Source: Jacaranda mimosifolia
Lineage: Eukaryota; Streptophyta; Magnoliopsida; Lamiales; Bignoniaceae
Assembly (NCBI GenBank): GCA_018894105.1
Contig: CM032123.1
Coordinates: forward strand, 28,001,744-28,065,743
Direction of reading: 5' to 3'
Length of the DNA: 64,000 nucleotides
In this document: piece after piece, positions 26,914 through 45,543 of the stretch
How the letters are laid out: each line of letters starts with the position of its first letter
Position numbering within the stretch: the first letter of the stretch is position 1
Notes under the pieces: model-generated
The model's input: the letters and a program-made list of their open reading frames with translations, nothing else
Database searches by the model: none
Told to the model about the DNA's origin: nothing
Program-made: the position numbers and the translations under genes

Positions 26914-26971
26914 TATGTTTGGATACATTCTCCCAGAACAAAATTGTTATGGGAAAATGTAACCAAACATA
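26914..26971. repeat. 58-bp foldback with MITE-type ends
   Basis: TATGTTTGGATACATTCTCCCA pairs with TGGGAAAATGTAACCAAACATA around a short A/T-rich loop. The stem repeats the TATGTTTGG terminus seen in the Tourist-like MITEs, so it is probably a deletion derivative that kept only the two ends. Confidence 0.65.
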
Positions 26972-28906
26972 CACATCTCTTTTCTTTCAAAACGGGGAAA
27001 GCAAAAGTCCAAAAAGCCTCTGCAATTTAATTAGAAAAAGCCCACAAACCCCACATCCTTACCTGCTTGTACTCATTCTGCCAAAGGCAGAAATTGTCTT
27101 TCCATTCTGCCTCCTCTCTCTCAGCCTTCTCTTCCTCTACCTTTACGCTTTCTCTTCCTCCCTATCTCCTCTTCCATTCACGAGATATTAATGTGTTGAG
27201 TTTGATTTTTTTTAGGCATGGAGGAGATCAAAAAAATTGTTCTGTTTTTCTTTGTCGATCGACATTCGTATCGTGGTGCATCAGTGAGGGTCGTGATCAT
27301 ATAAGTTTGGTTGTTCGCTCCTTTAGATTGAAAGGAGGTAAATACTATCTGGTTTTATGGCTTGGTCCTTGAACAAGGGTTTCGATTTAGGGTTCAGAAG
27401 CTAATTTCTGATGTTTAGGACTCAGATTTTACAACATATCTAAAGGCATGGTCCAGATTTAAGTTGTCATGTTCCCAAAATCATGTATATTTGCATATTG
27501 TTTAGTGTATTAGCTTCGATTCTCTGTGCATGTCGAATCGAGGGTTTTTATTTATGTTTTAGATTTCCATATGTGATATATTTTGGACTTTTTGCCTTTA
27601 TATGTTAGGGTTTTTTACAAATTTGAGGTAAATGGGGGTCTTTGTATTTTGGAACATTTTGAAAACCTTTTATTATTATTATTATTCGGGTTTTTTGAAA
27701 ATCTTTTATGTGGTCTATTCTAGATTCTTCCTCTGTTTATCATTCGATTTCTAGAAAATGTTTCATCTGGTATTGAAATTGGATTATTCTGTTGTTTATG
27801 ATAAATGGAGGTATTTTCCATTATTTTTTTTCATCTGGTTAAGGCTTGATTTTTTGCCAGAAAACCATGGATATGTCATGGCCTATAATATTTGGCTATG
27901 TTTGGACTTAGTATATTGCTCTGTTCCTTACTTGTACAACATATGCATGCACAGTTGACAAGGTACATAGACTTACTATTATTTCACCAATTGATTGTAT
28001 GAATATGTTAAAAATTGGGTCCCTTTTTTGCTTATTCAATGGATACAGTTGAAGATTGTTGGGTAATTGTATATTGGTCAGTCTTGAAATTGAATGATTG
28101 GTATGGAAAAAGCATCAGATCTCTGTAAAAATTGAATGTGGTGCTCATCTTTTTAAAAATAAAACTTTATATAAAGTTGTATGAAGCATTATTGAATGTG
28201 TTGATATTTGTGTATGCTCATCCAATTGCATTTTTTGTCATGTCAAGTAAAGTTGCAGATAGCACACTGAAATAAAGTCTGTACCCTTTTGCTGAATTTG
28301 TGAGTATGGTTACATTAAGTCATATTTGTGTGACCATTGATTATGCAACATTATTTGTTTACATCCTTTACTGGATGTTCATCTGTGTAAATCATGTTTC
28401 TCTGTTTTTTTCTTCTGAAAAGTCCTCTCCAATTCACTTTCCAACTACCCCCTCCATGTTCTTCCATCAGTGACATTTATATATATGTCGACCTTATTTC
28501 ATTAACACCACATCACTCTCACTTTATTTCCTCTCCTTACTTTCACATTCTCCCACTCACTCACATTTCTCTTTCTCAAAAAATTACAACACTATTTCCT
28601 CTTCTGAATGTGATAACTGCACCAAAGTTGAGCTTCCAGCCTGGGTTTCTGCTTTTCTTCCAAAACACTTCACCCCCTCAACAATATTTAGTTAATCAGT
28701 AAGTGTTTTACTTGCATGCTCGCTGAAAATATTGTTCGTCTGATGTATGTAGAGTCTCATACTAAGCAATGAGCTAATGTCCCAAAGTAGGAGTAATTTG
28801 CTTTTCGTCTATTGATTGTTTACGTTAATGCCAAGTTAACTGTTTATTCTGTAATTGTGTAAATGAAATTAGTATTTTACCCTATTCATCTATATACTAT
28901 GCAAGG

Positions 28907-29783
28907 ATGAGTCGTCGTTCATCAGTTGACGATGCAGGGAGGCACCTTCCAAATCAATGGGGCCTCGATGTCGAGGAGCGTTTCATTCATATGCTTCTCG
29001 ATGCAAACTCCATTATGTCACTTACGAATGACATGTATCTAGACCTCACTATGCCTGACATAGCCACCAAACTAAAACGTCAGTTTCGTCGCCTGTTCAC
29101 TGAGGAATTTGTTACTCAAAAATTTCACGAGCTTAAGCAGCGCCACGATACAATGAAGGCGGTCGTCACCTATCCAAACATCTTCTATGAACCGGCAAGC
29201 GATGCTATCAACGTACCGATAAGCTTGCAATCGACGTTCGTTGCGGTAAGAGTTAAGTGTGTTGATGAATTTAATTTCTAATGTGATGTAAATGTTCATG
29301 TTCCATACATAATATTATCCTTCATTGATTGTGCAGGCATACCCACTTGCCGAGCGGTACTCTTCGATGGGGGAGGGTAGGTTTGATTTGTTGTTTGAGA
29401 TCTTTAAAGATCCACCAAAACCAACACCACCATGTCACAATAATCGCCAGCGACCCCCAACAAGATGTTATGATCAGTTATTAGGTGGGGAGCATAATCC
29501 TATTATCTTGTCTGAATCCAGCTCCAACATGGCGCACAGTTCCTTGTGCTAACAGGGGTCCTCAAGGCCTGAGCTTCCACGTTCTCATTCTACCCGAGTT
29601 ACGACAAATATGCCGGTTGTGTATGAGGGCGACAACAATAAGGGTTCAAGCGTTGGGCCTATTACATCATGGAGCTCAGTTGTACGTCGCATTGGCATGA
29701 GAATAACCAAACGATTTGGATCGGTGCACACAAGCCACGCTAGTACTACTCGAACGACACAACGACCACCGACATTATCCTGA
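28907..29783 (+). pseudogene. Myb/SANT-like domain gene with one premature stop
   Basis: Exon 1 at 28907-29245 and exon 2 at 29337-29783 join in phase across a GT-AG intron. The N-terminal part (residues about 15-110) resembles plant Myb/SANT-like proteins such as L10-interacting MYB and the SANT protein of PIF/Harbinger transposons: KFHELKQRHDTMKAVVTY in the helical core, then YSSMGEGRFDLLFEIFKDPP. A TAA at 29550-29552 ends the frame at 184 aa, but the same frame continues open for another 76 codons to TGA 29781-29783, with a basic, S/T-rich tail. The stop is therefore probably a nonsense mutation. No transposase lies nearby. The family assignment is by pattern only. Confidence 0.55.
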
Positions 29784-30119
29784 TTTTGTTATGCCATTAT
29801 TACTTACCATGTCTATCCTATTGTGTTTGCACTGCTACTAGTTACCATTTCTGTCCGACTATGTTTGTACTGCACTTAATTTGGAGTATGTTAAGTTGTT
29901 AACTATGTTTATGTGGTGTATTAAGGTCTTGTTATGAAAATCATCTTTCCTCTATAAATGCTTCATGTGTTATTTATGTTTTCCTTATTTTATATTTTGA
30001 GCAATTGCTTATTTTATATATGAATTGTGTGGCATTCTATATTCGTTTGTTGCTAAATAATACTGGCTTTTGTAGCTATTGTCTTCAAAATCTGACAAAG
30101 ACACTATATATAATATATA

Positions 30120-30923
30120 TAGGGCTGTAAATAGATATTCAAAAATTCGTTTACGGTTCGCATTCGTATTCGTTTATATAAAATCTATCCGCATCCGTTT
30201 AAAACGGATATTATTCATATTCGATTAGTAGATATCCGATTATAAATGGATACGGATATGGTAAATGCGTATTCGATTCGAATATATATTTATTAAATAA
30301 TATATTATTTATATTTTTAAATAAAAATCTCATAATACACATATGTATATATATAAATTATAATTGAAGAATTGGGAAGAAAAAAGAATAAATTTAGAAA
30401 TTTATTGTAATATAGAGAAAAAAGTGAAGAATAAAGTTAATCAACATAATTATTGTTGGTTGACTTTATAATTAATATACTCAAATGCCAGTATTATTAT
30501 TAATGAATACTAATAGTTAATTATAAAGTCAATTATTAATTAAAAATCATATTATTTGTTTGATTGCTTTCGTTTTAATGAAATTATATAGTTCCTTCTA
30601 TTAATTAAAATATGTATTTGTTATAGGTTCATAAATTTACGTATTTGGATATTCGTAAATAGATATCTAAATAATTATCATCAAATATGAATATAAAATA
30701 ATAATTCAAATACAAATAAGTTTAATAAAATATGAATGCATCTGAATAATTATAATCGAATACGAATACATCCGTATCCAACCGATATCCGACATATACG
30801 AATTTGGATATCATTTTTAAATATCCGTCAAATCTGTATCCGTATCTGAATATTCTAAAAGTTAAACAAATATGAATATGTAAATAGTGTATATGATCCG
30901 TTTAATATCCGTTTACACCCCTA
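30120..30923. mobile_element. Non-autonomous hAT-type element, ~804 bp
   Basis: Left end TAGGGCTGTAAATAGATATTC and right end read inward TAGGGGTGTAAACGGATATTA. The same terminal TAG(A/G)GGTGTAAACGG occurs in 48076-48460, where an 8-bp duplication proves the superfamily. The inside is full of GGATAT/ATATCC words in both orientations. Flanks are pure A/T, so the duplication cannot be judged. Confidence 0.65.
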
Positions 30924-31019
30924 ATAATATATATAATATATATTATTATATGTAATAATATATATATTCTATAAATATATATTATATATTATTATATTAT
31001 ATATAAACATATTATATAG

Positions 31020-31715
31020 AATATTCTAATATTTTAAATTTCAACATCATTCAACCAATAATTTCAAAATTATATCACAATCATTACCAATTATCACATA
31101 TACATATATTTACATATCACAAATATTTTAATATTATTTAATTCTATTTTCACCCTAAAAATCCAACAAAAAAAATATTAATTTGATTGCTACAGTAGAA
31201 TTTCTCTAATCCCAAAACATAAACAAATATACCAAATTTTTCCAAAATAATTTTCTTACTATTCCCAAAACATAAACAAACATACATCATATTTTCCAAT
31301 CCTACTCCCAAAACTCATTCTCCCAAAATATTTAATTCAAAACACATAATTCATATCCAAATATTACCAAAGGGAGTGTTCTATTTTTCTTTCAAAATGT
31401 GAAAATAAACTTTTTCATTATTTCCAGGAACTCCCCATTTTTTCTGTTATATATATATATATATATTATATATTTTATTATTATTTTTATAATAAAAATA
31501 TATTATTTAATTCCTTTTTCATTTAAAAAATCCAAAAAAAAAATTAATTTAATTGCTACTATAAAAAAAATATTCCTTCCAAAAAAATATAAACAAATAT
31601 ACTAAATTTTCTAAAATATTTTTTATATATTTTCAAAAATATAAACAAACATCCATCATATTTCTCAATTCTACTTCAAAAATTTATTTCTCCAAAAACA
31701 TAATCAAACATTTCC
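31020..31715 (-). repeat. Two diverged tandem copies of the 25249-25699 MITE family
   Basis: Reverse complement of 31160-31369 aligns with 25249-25480 over long words such as TTTGGATATGAATTAT, GAATGAGTTTTGGGAGT and TTTCTACTGTAG-like sequence. A second, more degraded copy follows to about 31715. Left ends are unclear. Confidence 0.6.
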
Positions 31716-32056
31716 AAAAAGGAATTGACACACTTACGGCTCATTGGTGGGTGCACTGCACCACGCGGAGCCATATATGAAAAGTTGAGTTTTGATTGGC
31801 TGAATGATGTGTTACTCTCAAATACAAAGTCAATTGCATAGTTTGATCCAAGTAAGATCGACGGCTCAGATCATCCGCCGCTCCTTACCCTCGAAGCAAG
31901 CGGAAACATCCGTGCAGGTGCCCTCGGGCACGATGGTACCATTAAAACCCGCAAAACCCAAACATTTTCATGTGTAGACAATTTTTTTTTAAATTTTTTA
32001 TTTATCTTAGTTTTTTCATCTTCGATCAGTTCGTGTTTGTCGTCGGTTGAGAGTAA

Positions 32057-33703
32057 ATGGTTGATCGTGGATTTGGAGAAGATGAACTAATCATCGATTG
32101 GGACCATCTGTTAAGCAATTTACCCGATGACCTGAATTTCGATTTCTGCTCTCAGCCAGCTGCCCATGGGTTCCCCCCTTCACCCAATTCGGGTTGTTCT
32201 TTGTCCATCGATGACATAGAGCAGTACCTTATGAATGATCCGGAGGAGAAAGATCAGAATATACTAGCCGATGAATTTAAGGAATCTGGGTCCGGGTCGG
32301 ATCGATCTAAGGAGTCCTCCACCAGCCCCGAGTCGGTGGAGGTTGGGACGGATGAAGAGTGTAGGGAGAAAGAGGAGGATAGCTCCCGTCAGAATGTCGA
32401 GGATGTTCCGCAGACTAAGGAGAATACCATCGTTGACGTTGTAGATGATGACTCTAACGATCCCATTGCTAAAAAACGGAAAAGGTATTACTTCTGATCT
32501 TGAATTTCTGCTTAAAATTGATGTTTGTTTGTTGTTAGTTATATGCGATTGGATATATGCTACAAGAACAATCTGCCTTATTGCTGAATTGAGACATATT
32601 TAATAATGTGCTAACAATGTTTAAAAAAAAAAGTGCAGAAGATATGATTTTTAGCACCAAATGTCACATATTTCGTCTATGAAGTGATATAAGTCCTATA
32701 CTTGGGTTAGTGCTGGTATCACGCCTATGTTTTACATGATCTTTTGTTGTCTGTTGGAGTGCTTTTTCTGTAGCATTGGCTAGTTTGTTATTGGGCTTCT
32801 GTTTGGCACTTCTTATAAGGAAGAGATTATGGGTGTGAGTTTGATTAGTACAATATATGATATTACAGACAAATGAGGAATAGGGATGCGGCGGTGAGAT
32901 CCCGAGAAAGGAAGAAGATGCATGTGAGGGATCTTGAGATGAAGAGCAAATATTATGAAGCAGAATGCAAGAGGCTGGGGTTTTTGCTCCAGTGCTGTGC
33001 TGCCGAGAATCAAGCATTAAGGCTTTCCTTGCACAATAATACGGCATTTGATGCATCCATGACCAAGCAGGAGTCTGCTGTGCTCCTGTTGGGTAAGGAC
33101 TTTGAGCTCACTGTGTGTTGTACTTCTCTATTTATAGCATATTAAGATATTCCTGTTGTGATTCCATAGGGATTCCATATTAGTGTAATTTCCACCATAT
33201 TGATCAATACTAAGTTCTTGTGCTGCCATTACATTGTTTTATTCCATAACTTGCAATGAATCAGTCCCGGAATCCGAAGTGATGAAGTGTTCTGTAGAGA
33301 AATAGCTATAAGTTACAAAACAGGGAGTATCATTACTGCTGCTTTTTTTCCCTTCAAAGCTCACCTCCTTATCTTGTTATCAATGTGAATTGAGAATCAA
33401 TGATATATATACTAAAAGATGTATATACCAAATCCTGCAGAATCCCTGCTGTTGGGTTCCCTGCTTGGGTTCCTGGGCATCATATACCTGTTAATTCTGC
33501 CGAGCCAGCTACTGTCAGCTCTGGATGCGGCTCTTCCGGAAAATGCGGCCAGCCCAGAGTGGGAAAGCGCAGCTCCAAGAAAGGCAGGAAGTAACGTTTT
33601 CAGGGTTGTATTCCATTCATTTAAGATGGGGAAGAGATGCAAAGCTTCAAGATCAAGGATGAAGTTGAGTTTATCTAATACAGAAGTTAGTCTTATGACT
33701 TAG
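32057..33703 (+). CDS. bZIP60: bZIP60-like ER-stress transcription factor, IRE1 target
   Basis: Three exons: 32057-32484, 32869-33092 and 33441-33703, phases agreeing, 304 aa for the unspliced form. Order: acidic N-terminal activation region, basic region with the N-x7-R signature (N147, R155) in RNRDAAVRSRERKK, a short leucine-zipper-like heptad region, and one transmembrane segment at about 220-239 (LLLGSLLGFLGIIYLLILP) that holds the protein in the ER membrane. In plants IRE1 cuts a short piece from this mRNA during ER stress and shifts the frame, removing the anchor. Here the exon 3 start carries the conserved CCCTGCTGTTGGGTTCCCTG site. A 23-nt removal would move translation to the frame that ends at 33592-33594. 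Confidence 0.92.
33444..33480 (+). promoter_or_regulatory. Predicted IRE1 cleavage region of bZIP60 mRNA
   Basis: CTGCTGT at 33446-33452 fits the CNGNNGN loop that IRE1 recognises, and a second similar segment, CTGCTTG, follows at 33461-33467 inside C/G-rich flanks able to pair. Plant bZIP60 mRNAs have two adjacent stem-loops here. I can place the region but not both cut positions with certainty. Confidence 0.6.
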
Positions 33704-35151
33704 TAGACTTCTGGGATGAGTCTCTTTGTTCATGGTTTAATGCTAGATGTTTCACCACCCTTCCTTCCTCCCTCCTTGATAGATAGAAATTACAATAAAA
33801 CTACTTGTGTAGGTGGGGAGTTGGGAACAGGTGTTTTTCACTTGGTTTTCTAGTTACTTGTTCCTTTTTTCATTTGTTCTTTTTTTAAGATGACTACTTA
33901 TCTTAAACTCTTTTAGTTGTAAAATGGATGTCTATGATTGCCTTATGCTGTCCTAAGCCTTGTGTTAGTGATTATTAGGGTTGGTGTTTGTTAATACTAG
34001 TTTTTTTCGTGACACGCCGTCTCCACGTGCGCTTATTTATTTTTTATATTATTGATATGAATTATATTGAATAACATATAATATTAATTATTATTAAAAA
34101 CATAGTATAAATAATAGCATACTTTTAAAAATAATTATATTGAATAATATATAATATTAATTATTAATTAATATAAATTTATATACAACAAATAATTCTT
34201 AGGTTAGAAGTTCAAAAATGGGTGATATGTTAATCAATGCATTTCATAAATTTTTTTCATTATATTTTTTCTATATTGTTTTTGTTTTGTAACTTTATAT
34301 CGAGAGACAAATGCACTTTTAAAATTAAATTATAAATTAAGAGTATAATCGATAATTCAAATTTCGATGTGTAACTGTCAATTTAAATGTGTAAGATTTT
34401 CTTCTTTTTTTTTATACTAGTGGTTGGCATCGGTCTTTGCGCGAAAATATTTTTTGAGGGCAATATTATTTTTATTTTGAAAATTTTTCGTTTGGTGCAA
34501 CAAAAAAATTAATTCGATAAGTTATATAATAAATTTTTTTGTCATCACAATATAATTAAAAAGTTATATAAAAATTTATAGGAAAGATACATTAAATAAA
34601 AAAAATCAATATATATCAAAATTCTATATAACTGAGTATTTTTTCCAATCATAAAGAAATTATGAAATAAGTTGTCAATCTAATTTTGTTGATTGAAGAA
34701 GTTATGAGTAGAGAGAAGAGGGAGAAATAGTGGGGGAATGAATTGCAACATTGGAGCAAGGAAAGTAGTAGTGAAGGAATGAGTTATAGAGATTGAAAAA
34801 AGGAACAATTAGTAGAGAGAATGAGTCATACACATTGTTTACTGATAAATTTTTTAATATATATATACTTTTATCTTATGGGGATATTTTAAGTAAATAA
34901 TATTTTGGTATAGTATGAGTAAGAGGGCTTTTCTTTTTAAATAGTATAAATATAATAAATTAGGTTTCTTGAAAAATAATGTATGCACTTTTAACTTCAA
35001 AAACAATTGATATTCTGATAATAACTTTAATTTGTTACAATTTTGAATGCTATAATAATAGATCTTTTTGAAATTAAAAAATTGTAGTGAGTATTAATAA
35101 ACTATGAAATTACAATTTTTTTTTTTTGCAATTTTTTAATAATTTTTTTTA

Positions 35152-35190
35152 TCTATACTGTTATAAAAACAAAGCCTCTTTTGTATCTCA
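35152..35190 (+). mobile_element. Helitron-like 5' terminus
   Basis: TCTATACTGTTATAAAAACA preceded by A resembles the 5' ends of plant Helitrons, and the sequence at 19577 is very similar. A matching 3' end to the right was not found, so only the terminus is annotated. Confidence 0.4.
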
Positions 35191-35589
35191 AATGAAAGTT
35201 ATGATGCCAAATTTCAAATATACCGAATTTATCCTTCTATTTATTCTATGTATTTAATAAGATTTACATATAAAAATAACCACCATTTATTCAAAAATTT
35301 CTTTTATCATAAGTTAAACTCAATAGTTTAAGGATTTTTGTTTTAATTTGGTAATGGACTATAAAATGTTCACTTTATGTGACTGTTTATCTTCATAATT
35401 ATGCAAATTATAAATAAATATTTTATATGCATGTCAATTTTTAATTTAATAAATTTAAAAATATATACAAATAATATGATTACTTAAATATATTCTTGCA
35501 TGCAGGAACTGTATGCTGATCTTGTGTGCTGATGGTTGCTATTTTTTTCAAAAGTAAACTATTTACAAACACTTAAGTTGGCATTGTTG

Positions 35590-35697
35590 CCGAGTAACCT
35601 ATGGTCTAGCAGCATAAGTCTCCCACATAATGTGAAAGTTCAGGGGTCGTGTCCTAACGGACTGCGTGTGTATAAATAAATAAAAAAAAGAAAGAAA
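35590..35697 (+). mobile_element. tRNA-derived SINE with 18-bp target duplications
   Basis: The same 18 bp, CTTAAGTTGGCATTGTTG, occurs at 35572-35589 and 35698-35715, exactly flanking a 108-bp insert. The insert starts CCGAGTAACCTATGGTCTAG, like the tRNA-type box A region of plant SINEs. It has a box B-like AGTTCAGGGGTCGTGTCC and ends in TAAATAAATAAAAAAAAGAAAGAAA, a retroposon tail. Long duplications, a tRNA-like head and an A-rich tail are diagnostic of LINE-mobilised SINEs. Confidence 0.88.
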
Positions 35698-36734
35698 CTT
35701 AAGTTGGCATTGTTGACATCCCTATCAACCTGTTAGCCTTTGCTCTCACGCAGCCCGTATACATAGTGCGACGAGAGGGAGAAAAAAGAAAAGGGAAGAC
35801 TTTCTTTTAGAATATTCGTGAATAATTACTTATTTAGAATATTCATGAATAATTACTTAACAGCATGAAAATGGCTTCTACCATTCTGCCCTTACTGTAA
35901 TTATGGTATTTATTTGAAGAATGGGCATATTCTATAGGACGATACCTACTATTATGTTGTATCCTTTCCTAAAAGAGAGGTGAAAAAGTATAAGTGGAAA
36001 AGGCAACAGCCGAAATTACGAAAATGTACTTCCCCAATTTAGCCGGCCCACTGGAACTCACCAAACTTGCGTCGTGTCATTATCAAATAACATTTGCTTT
36101 TGTATTAATCTAAAAGTTAATTTATATATTAGTTAAAAAGCAGGTGACTGCCACAAATTTTTTGCGTCGATGAAATGCCAATAACTTATTAAGATAAGCA
36201 TCAGCATATTGATAAATCTTAACTTAATTATGCCCACAAATCGAGTCCAAACTTATCATTATCAACTGTTAATATTTATATTTTTAATAAAATATAAATT
36301 CAAATTAAAAATTTTAATCTCCATCATTGCTACTTACAAGTTGTCCGGAATAGTTTTTGTTTTTGAAGAAATAAAAAATTACAAAATTTTATTGAGAAAA
36401 TCACAATAAAAGTTGAAATATATTTGACAATAAAAATAAGATATTGAAAGTATTTGAAATAATAGTAAAATATTGAAATTATTTGAAAACAATAGTAAGA
36501 AAGTTGAAAACATTTGAAAAAAATTGAGTAAAAGTATTATTTATTTTAAAAAAAATAAACAATAAAAATACTATTTGCGATACTTGAAAACATTCTTTTT
36601 TTTTTATTTTTTAAATAGTTTTGCAACAATCCTTAAACGATAATTTAGCCGCAGAATTGCATGTTTTAAAATTTAAACATCGAAGTGGTTGGAGGGCATC
36701 GTAATCTATTTAGAGAGCAATTAGAAGGGCTTAG

Positions 36735-36780
36735 TAGTAATAATAATAATAATAATTATTATTATTATTATTATTATTAT
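36735..36780. repeat. (AAT)n(ATT)n foldback microsatellite
   Basis: A run of about seven AAT-type triplets turns directly into about eleven ATT triplets, so the two halves are reverse complements and can fold into a hairpin. It lies roughly 200 bp upstream of the PFP alpha start codon. Confidence 0.9.
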
Positions 36781-36983
36781 TCACACGAAAACAAAGGGCA
36801 GCTGAAGGTTAAAGTCTTAAACAGGTGGCTTGGTTGGTATTACCGCGGTTTACCGTGTTATATATTCGCATTTTCGTGAGAGAGAGAGAGAAGAGAAAAA
36901 CAGTGTGAAGTAGTAGGTGAGTGTGTTGTATTATCACAGAGATTTCAGAGTTGGGAACTGCAGAGAAAATCGTTTCAGTAGAG

Positions 36984-44223
<7,240 letters not shown>

Positions 44224-45540
44224 AAGTAAATACTATTTTCTGTTGATGCCACTCCTCACCAAGTTGGATTTTTAATGCTATTTTGTAATTCTACAAGTAA
44301 TTAAACTAACATCCTGGGTTTGTGTATGCTTTAGAAGGCTTAGTGGATGATTGCAGACCCAGTTTTGTGTTCATGATTTCAAGCTTTCTTGCTTTCTGTA
44401 ACACTTAAAATTGAGAATAAATTGTGAGGATATCTTCCGGCAGTTTGTGGAAAATATTTTGGCTGTGAAGGTCTTTGTTTGGCTGCTGCGTGGGCATTAT
44501 TCTTCGTATTACAAATTGGCCCCAGAAGTCTGAGCAATTATAAAAGCATCCCAATACCTGCAAAGTTGGTTAGGCTAGGGTCAGTTTACCTTGTAAGTCA
44601 AACAAACAGGGATTGATCCTATCCATCAACGAAAGTGATGAATGCATAATGCTTGATATTGATAGATAGCTATGATTAAGTCGACGCATCACCCATCATT
44701 CATCAAGGCACGATTCATTATTATAAGCAGCTTATTAATTTTTATTTTTATTAGTTATGTATTAATAGTTATTTTCTCTCAATTTCTAACTTATTTTTTC
44801 ACAACTCAATCTTTTTGTTGTCACATGTTGTAATGAGGGTCTCGATGAAGCCAAAGTAAGATTCTTTTAGGTTAAAGTGCTAACCTAGATTTTGAAATCA
44901 CAAATAAGTTAGGAGTGTTGCGATGTGTTCCATTAATTACTTTTCGATGCTTAAGTCAGTAAGAAATGTATAAATATATTGCGAGAGATTAAAATAGTAA
45001 TGTATAAAGATTGTATTTTATAAATGGTAATCATTCAACTATTTATAGTCCATATGGATAAGTTCACGTGTTGGTTTGAACTTTCTATGTATCATTATTA
45101 TTTATTCCGTATTCATCACATTATATATGGATAAATGCTGACATTTATCTGAAGATGAGGTGAGATATAAGCCTTTTGACTTCATGCCACAGTTGCAAAT
45201 ATTTTTGAGGAAATCGTGCGTTTAGGGAAATAAAATAATAGGATATCCTAGTAGATTGTTAGAGATATGATTTATTTAATGCACATTATCTTTTAAAGAA
45301 TTTGAGTCTTTTGATTATTTTTTTATTTATATGCAGCTGTATTTTTTTTATTTATATATATACGCATTTTGAAAGTTCATTAAAGTTTAAATTCTAAATC
45401 TCACACATATAATTATGACGACGATATTATTGAGTCTATTGATCATTTAACACACAAACACTTAAGATTTGTTGTTCGAGCATCAATCTCATATATATAT
45501 ATATATATATATTAACATACACACGAGATTCATTAGGATT
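44224..45540. other. 3' flank of PFP alpha, no gene seen
   Basis: The first 200-300 bp are the probable 3' UTR, with AATAAA-like words near 44417. The rest is AT-rich with an AT microsatellite at about 45491-45511 and no recognisable coding frame. Confidence 0.5.
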
Positions 45541-45543
45541 TAA

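Larger units (their letters stand above)
25703..28906. other. Repeat-rich stretch, possible 5' leader of the Myb/SANT-like gene
   Basis: It holds a MITE at 26328-26593, a small foldback at 26914-26971, and CT-rich leader-like sequence at 27090-27190 and 28400-28600. A short ATG frame at 27219 could be an upstream ORF. No protein family is recognised in the frames here. Confidence 0.35.
29784..32056. other. Transposon-rich intergenic region upstream of bZIP60
   Basis: It contains the hAT-type element 30120-30923, two MITE copies near 31020-31369 and 31485-31715, and AT microsatellites near 30925-31010 and 31449-31466. The last 300 bp carry bZIP60 promoter or 5' UTR sequence, including two palindromes: GGTGCACTGCACC at about 31750-31762 and GTGCCCTCGGGCAC at about 31918-31931. 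Confidence 0.55.
33704..36983. other. Transposon-rich intergenic region upstream of PFP alpha
   Basis: After the bZIP60 3' UTR come Helitron-like terminal motifs (CTAG at 33997-34000 and 34417-34420; TCTATACTGTTATAAAAAC at 35152), a SINE at 35590-35697 and AT-rich filler. The last 250 bp hold an AAT/ATT foldback repeat and a GA-rich PFP 5' UTR near 36877-36895. No gene is recognised. Confidence 0.5.

Noticed and set aside
25249..31369. A single 6 kb element bounded by the MITE copies at 25249 and 31369, with the Myb/SANT gene as cargo
   Set aside because: The left copy has its own right end and TTA duplication at 25699, so it is a complete short MITE; the copies near 31.0-31.7 kb are separate.
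31735..31765. ER-stress element (ERSE-II-like ATTGG...CCACG) upstream of bZIP60
   Set aside because: Both half-motifs are present but about 13 bp apart, whereas ERSE-II needs one base; not a supported site.
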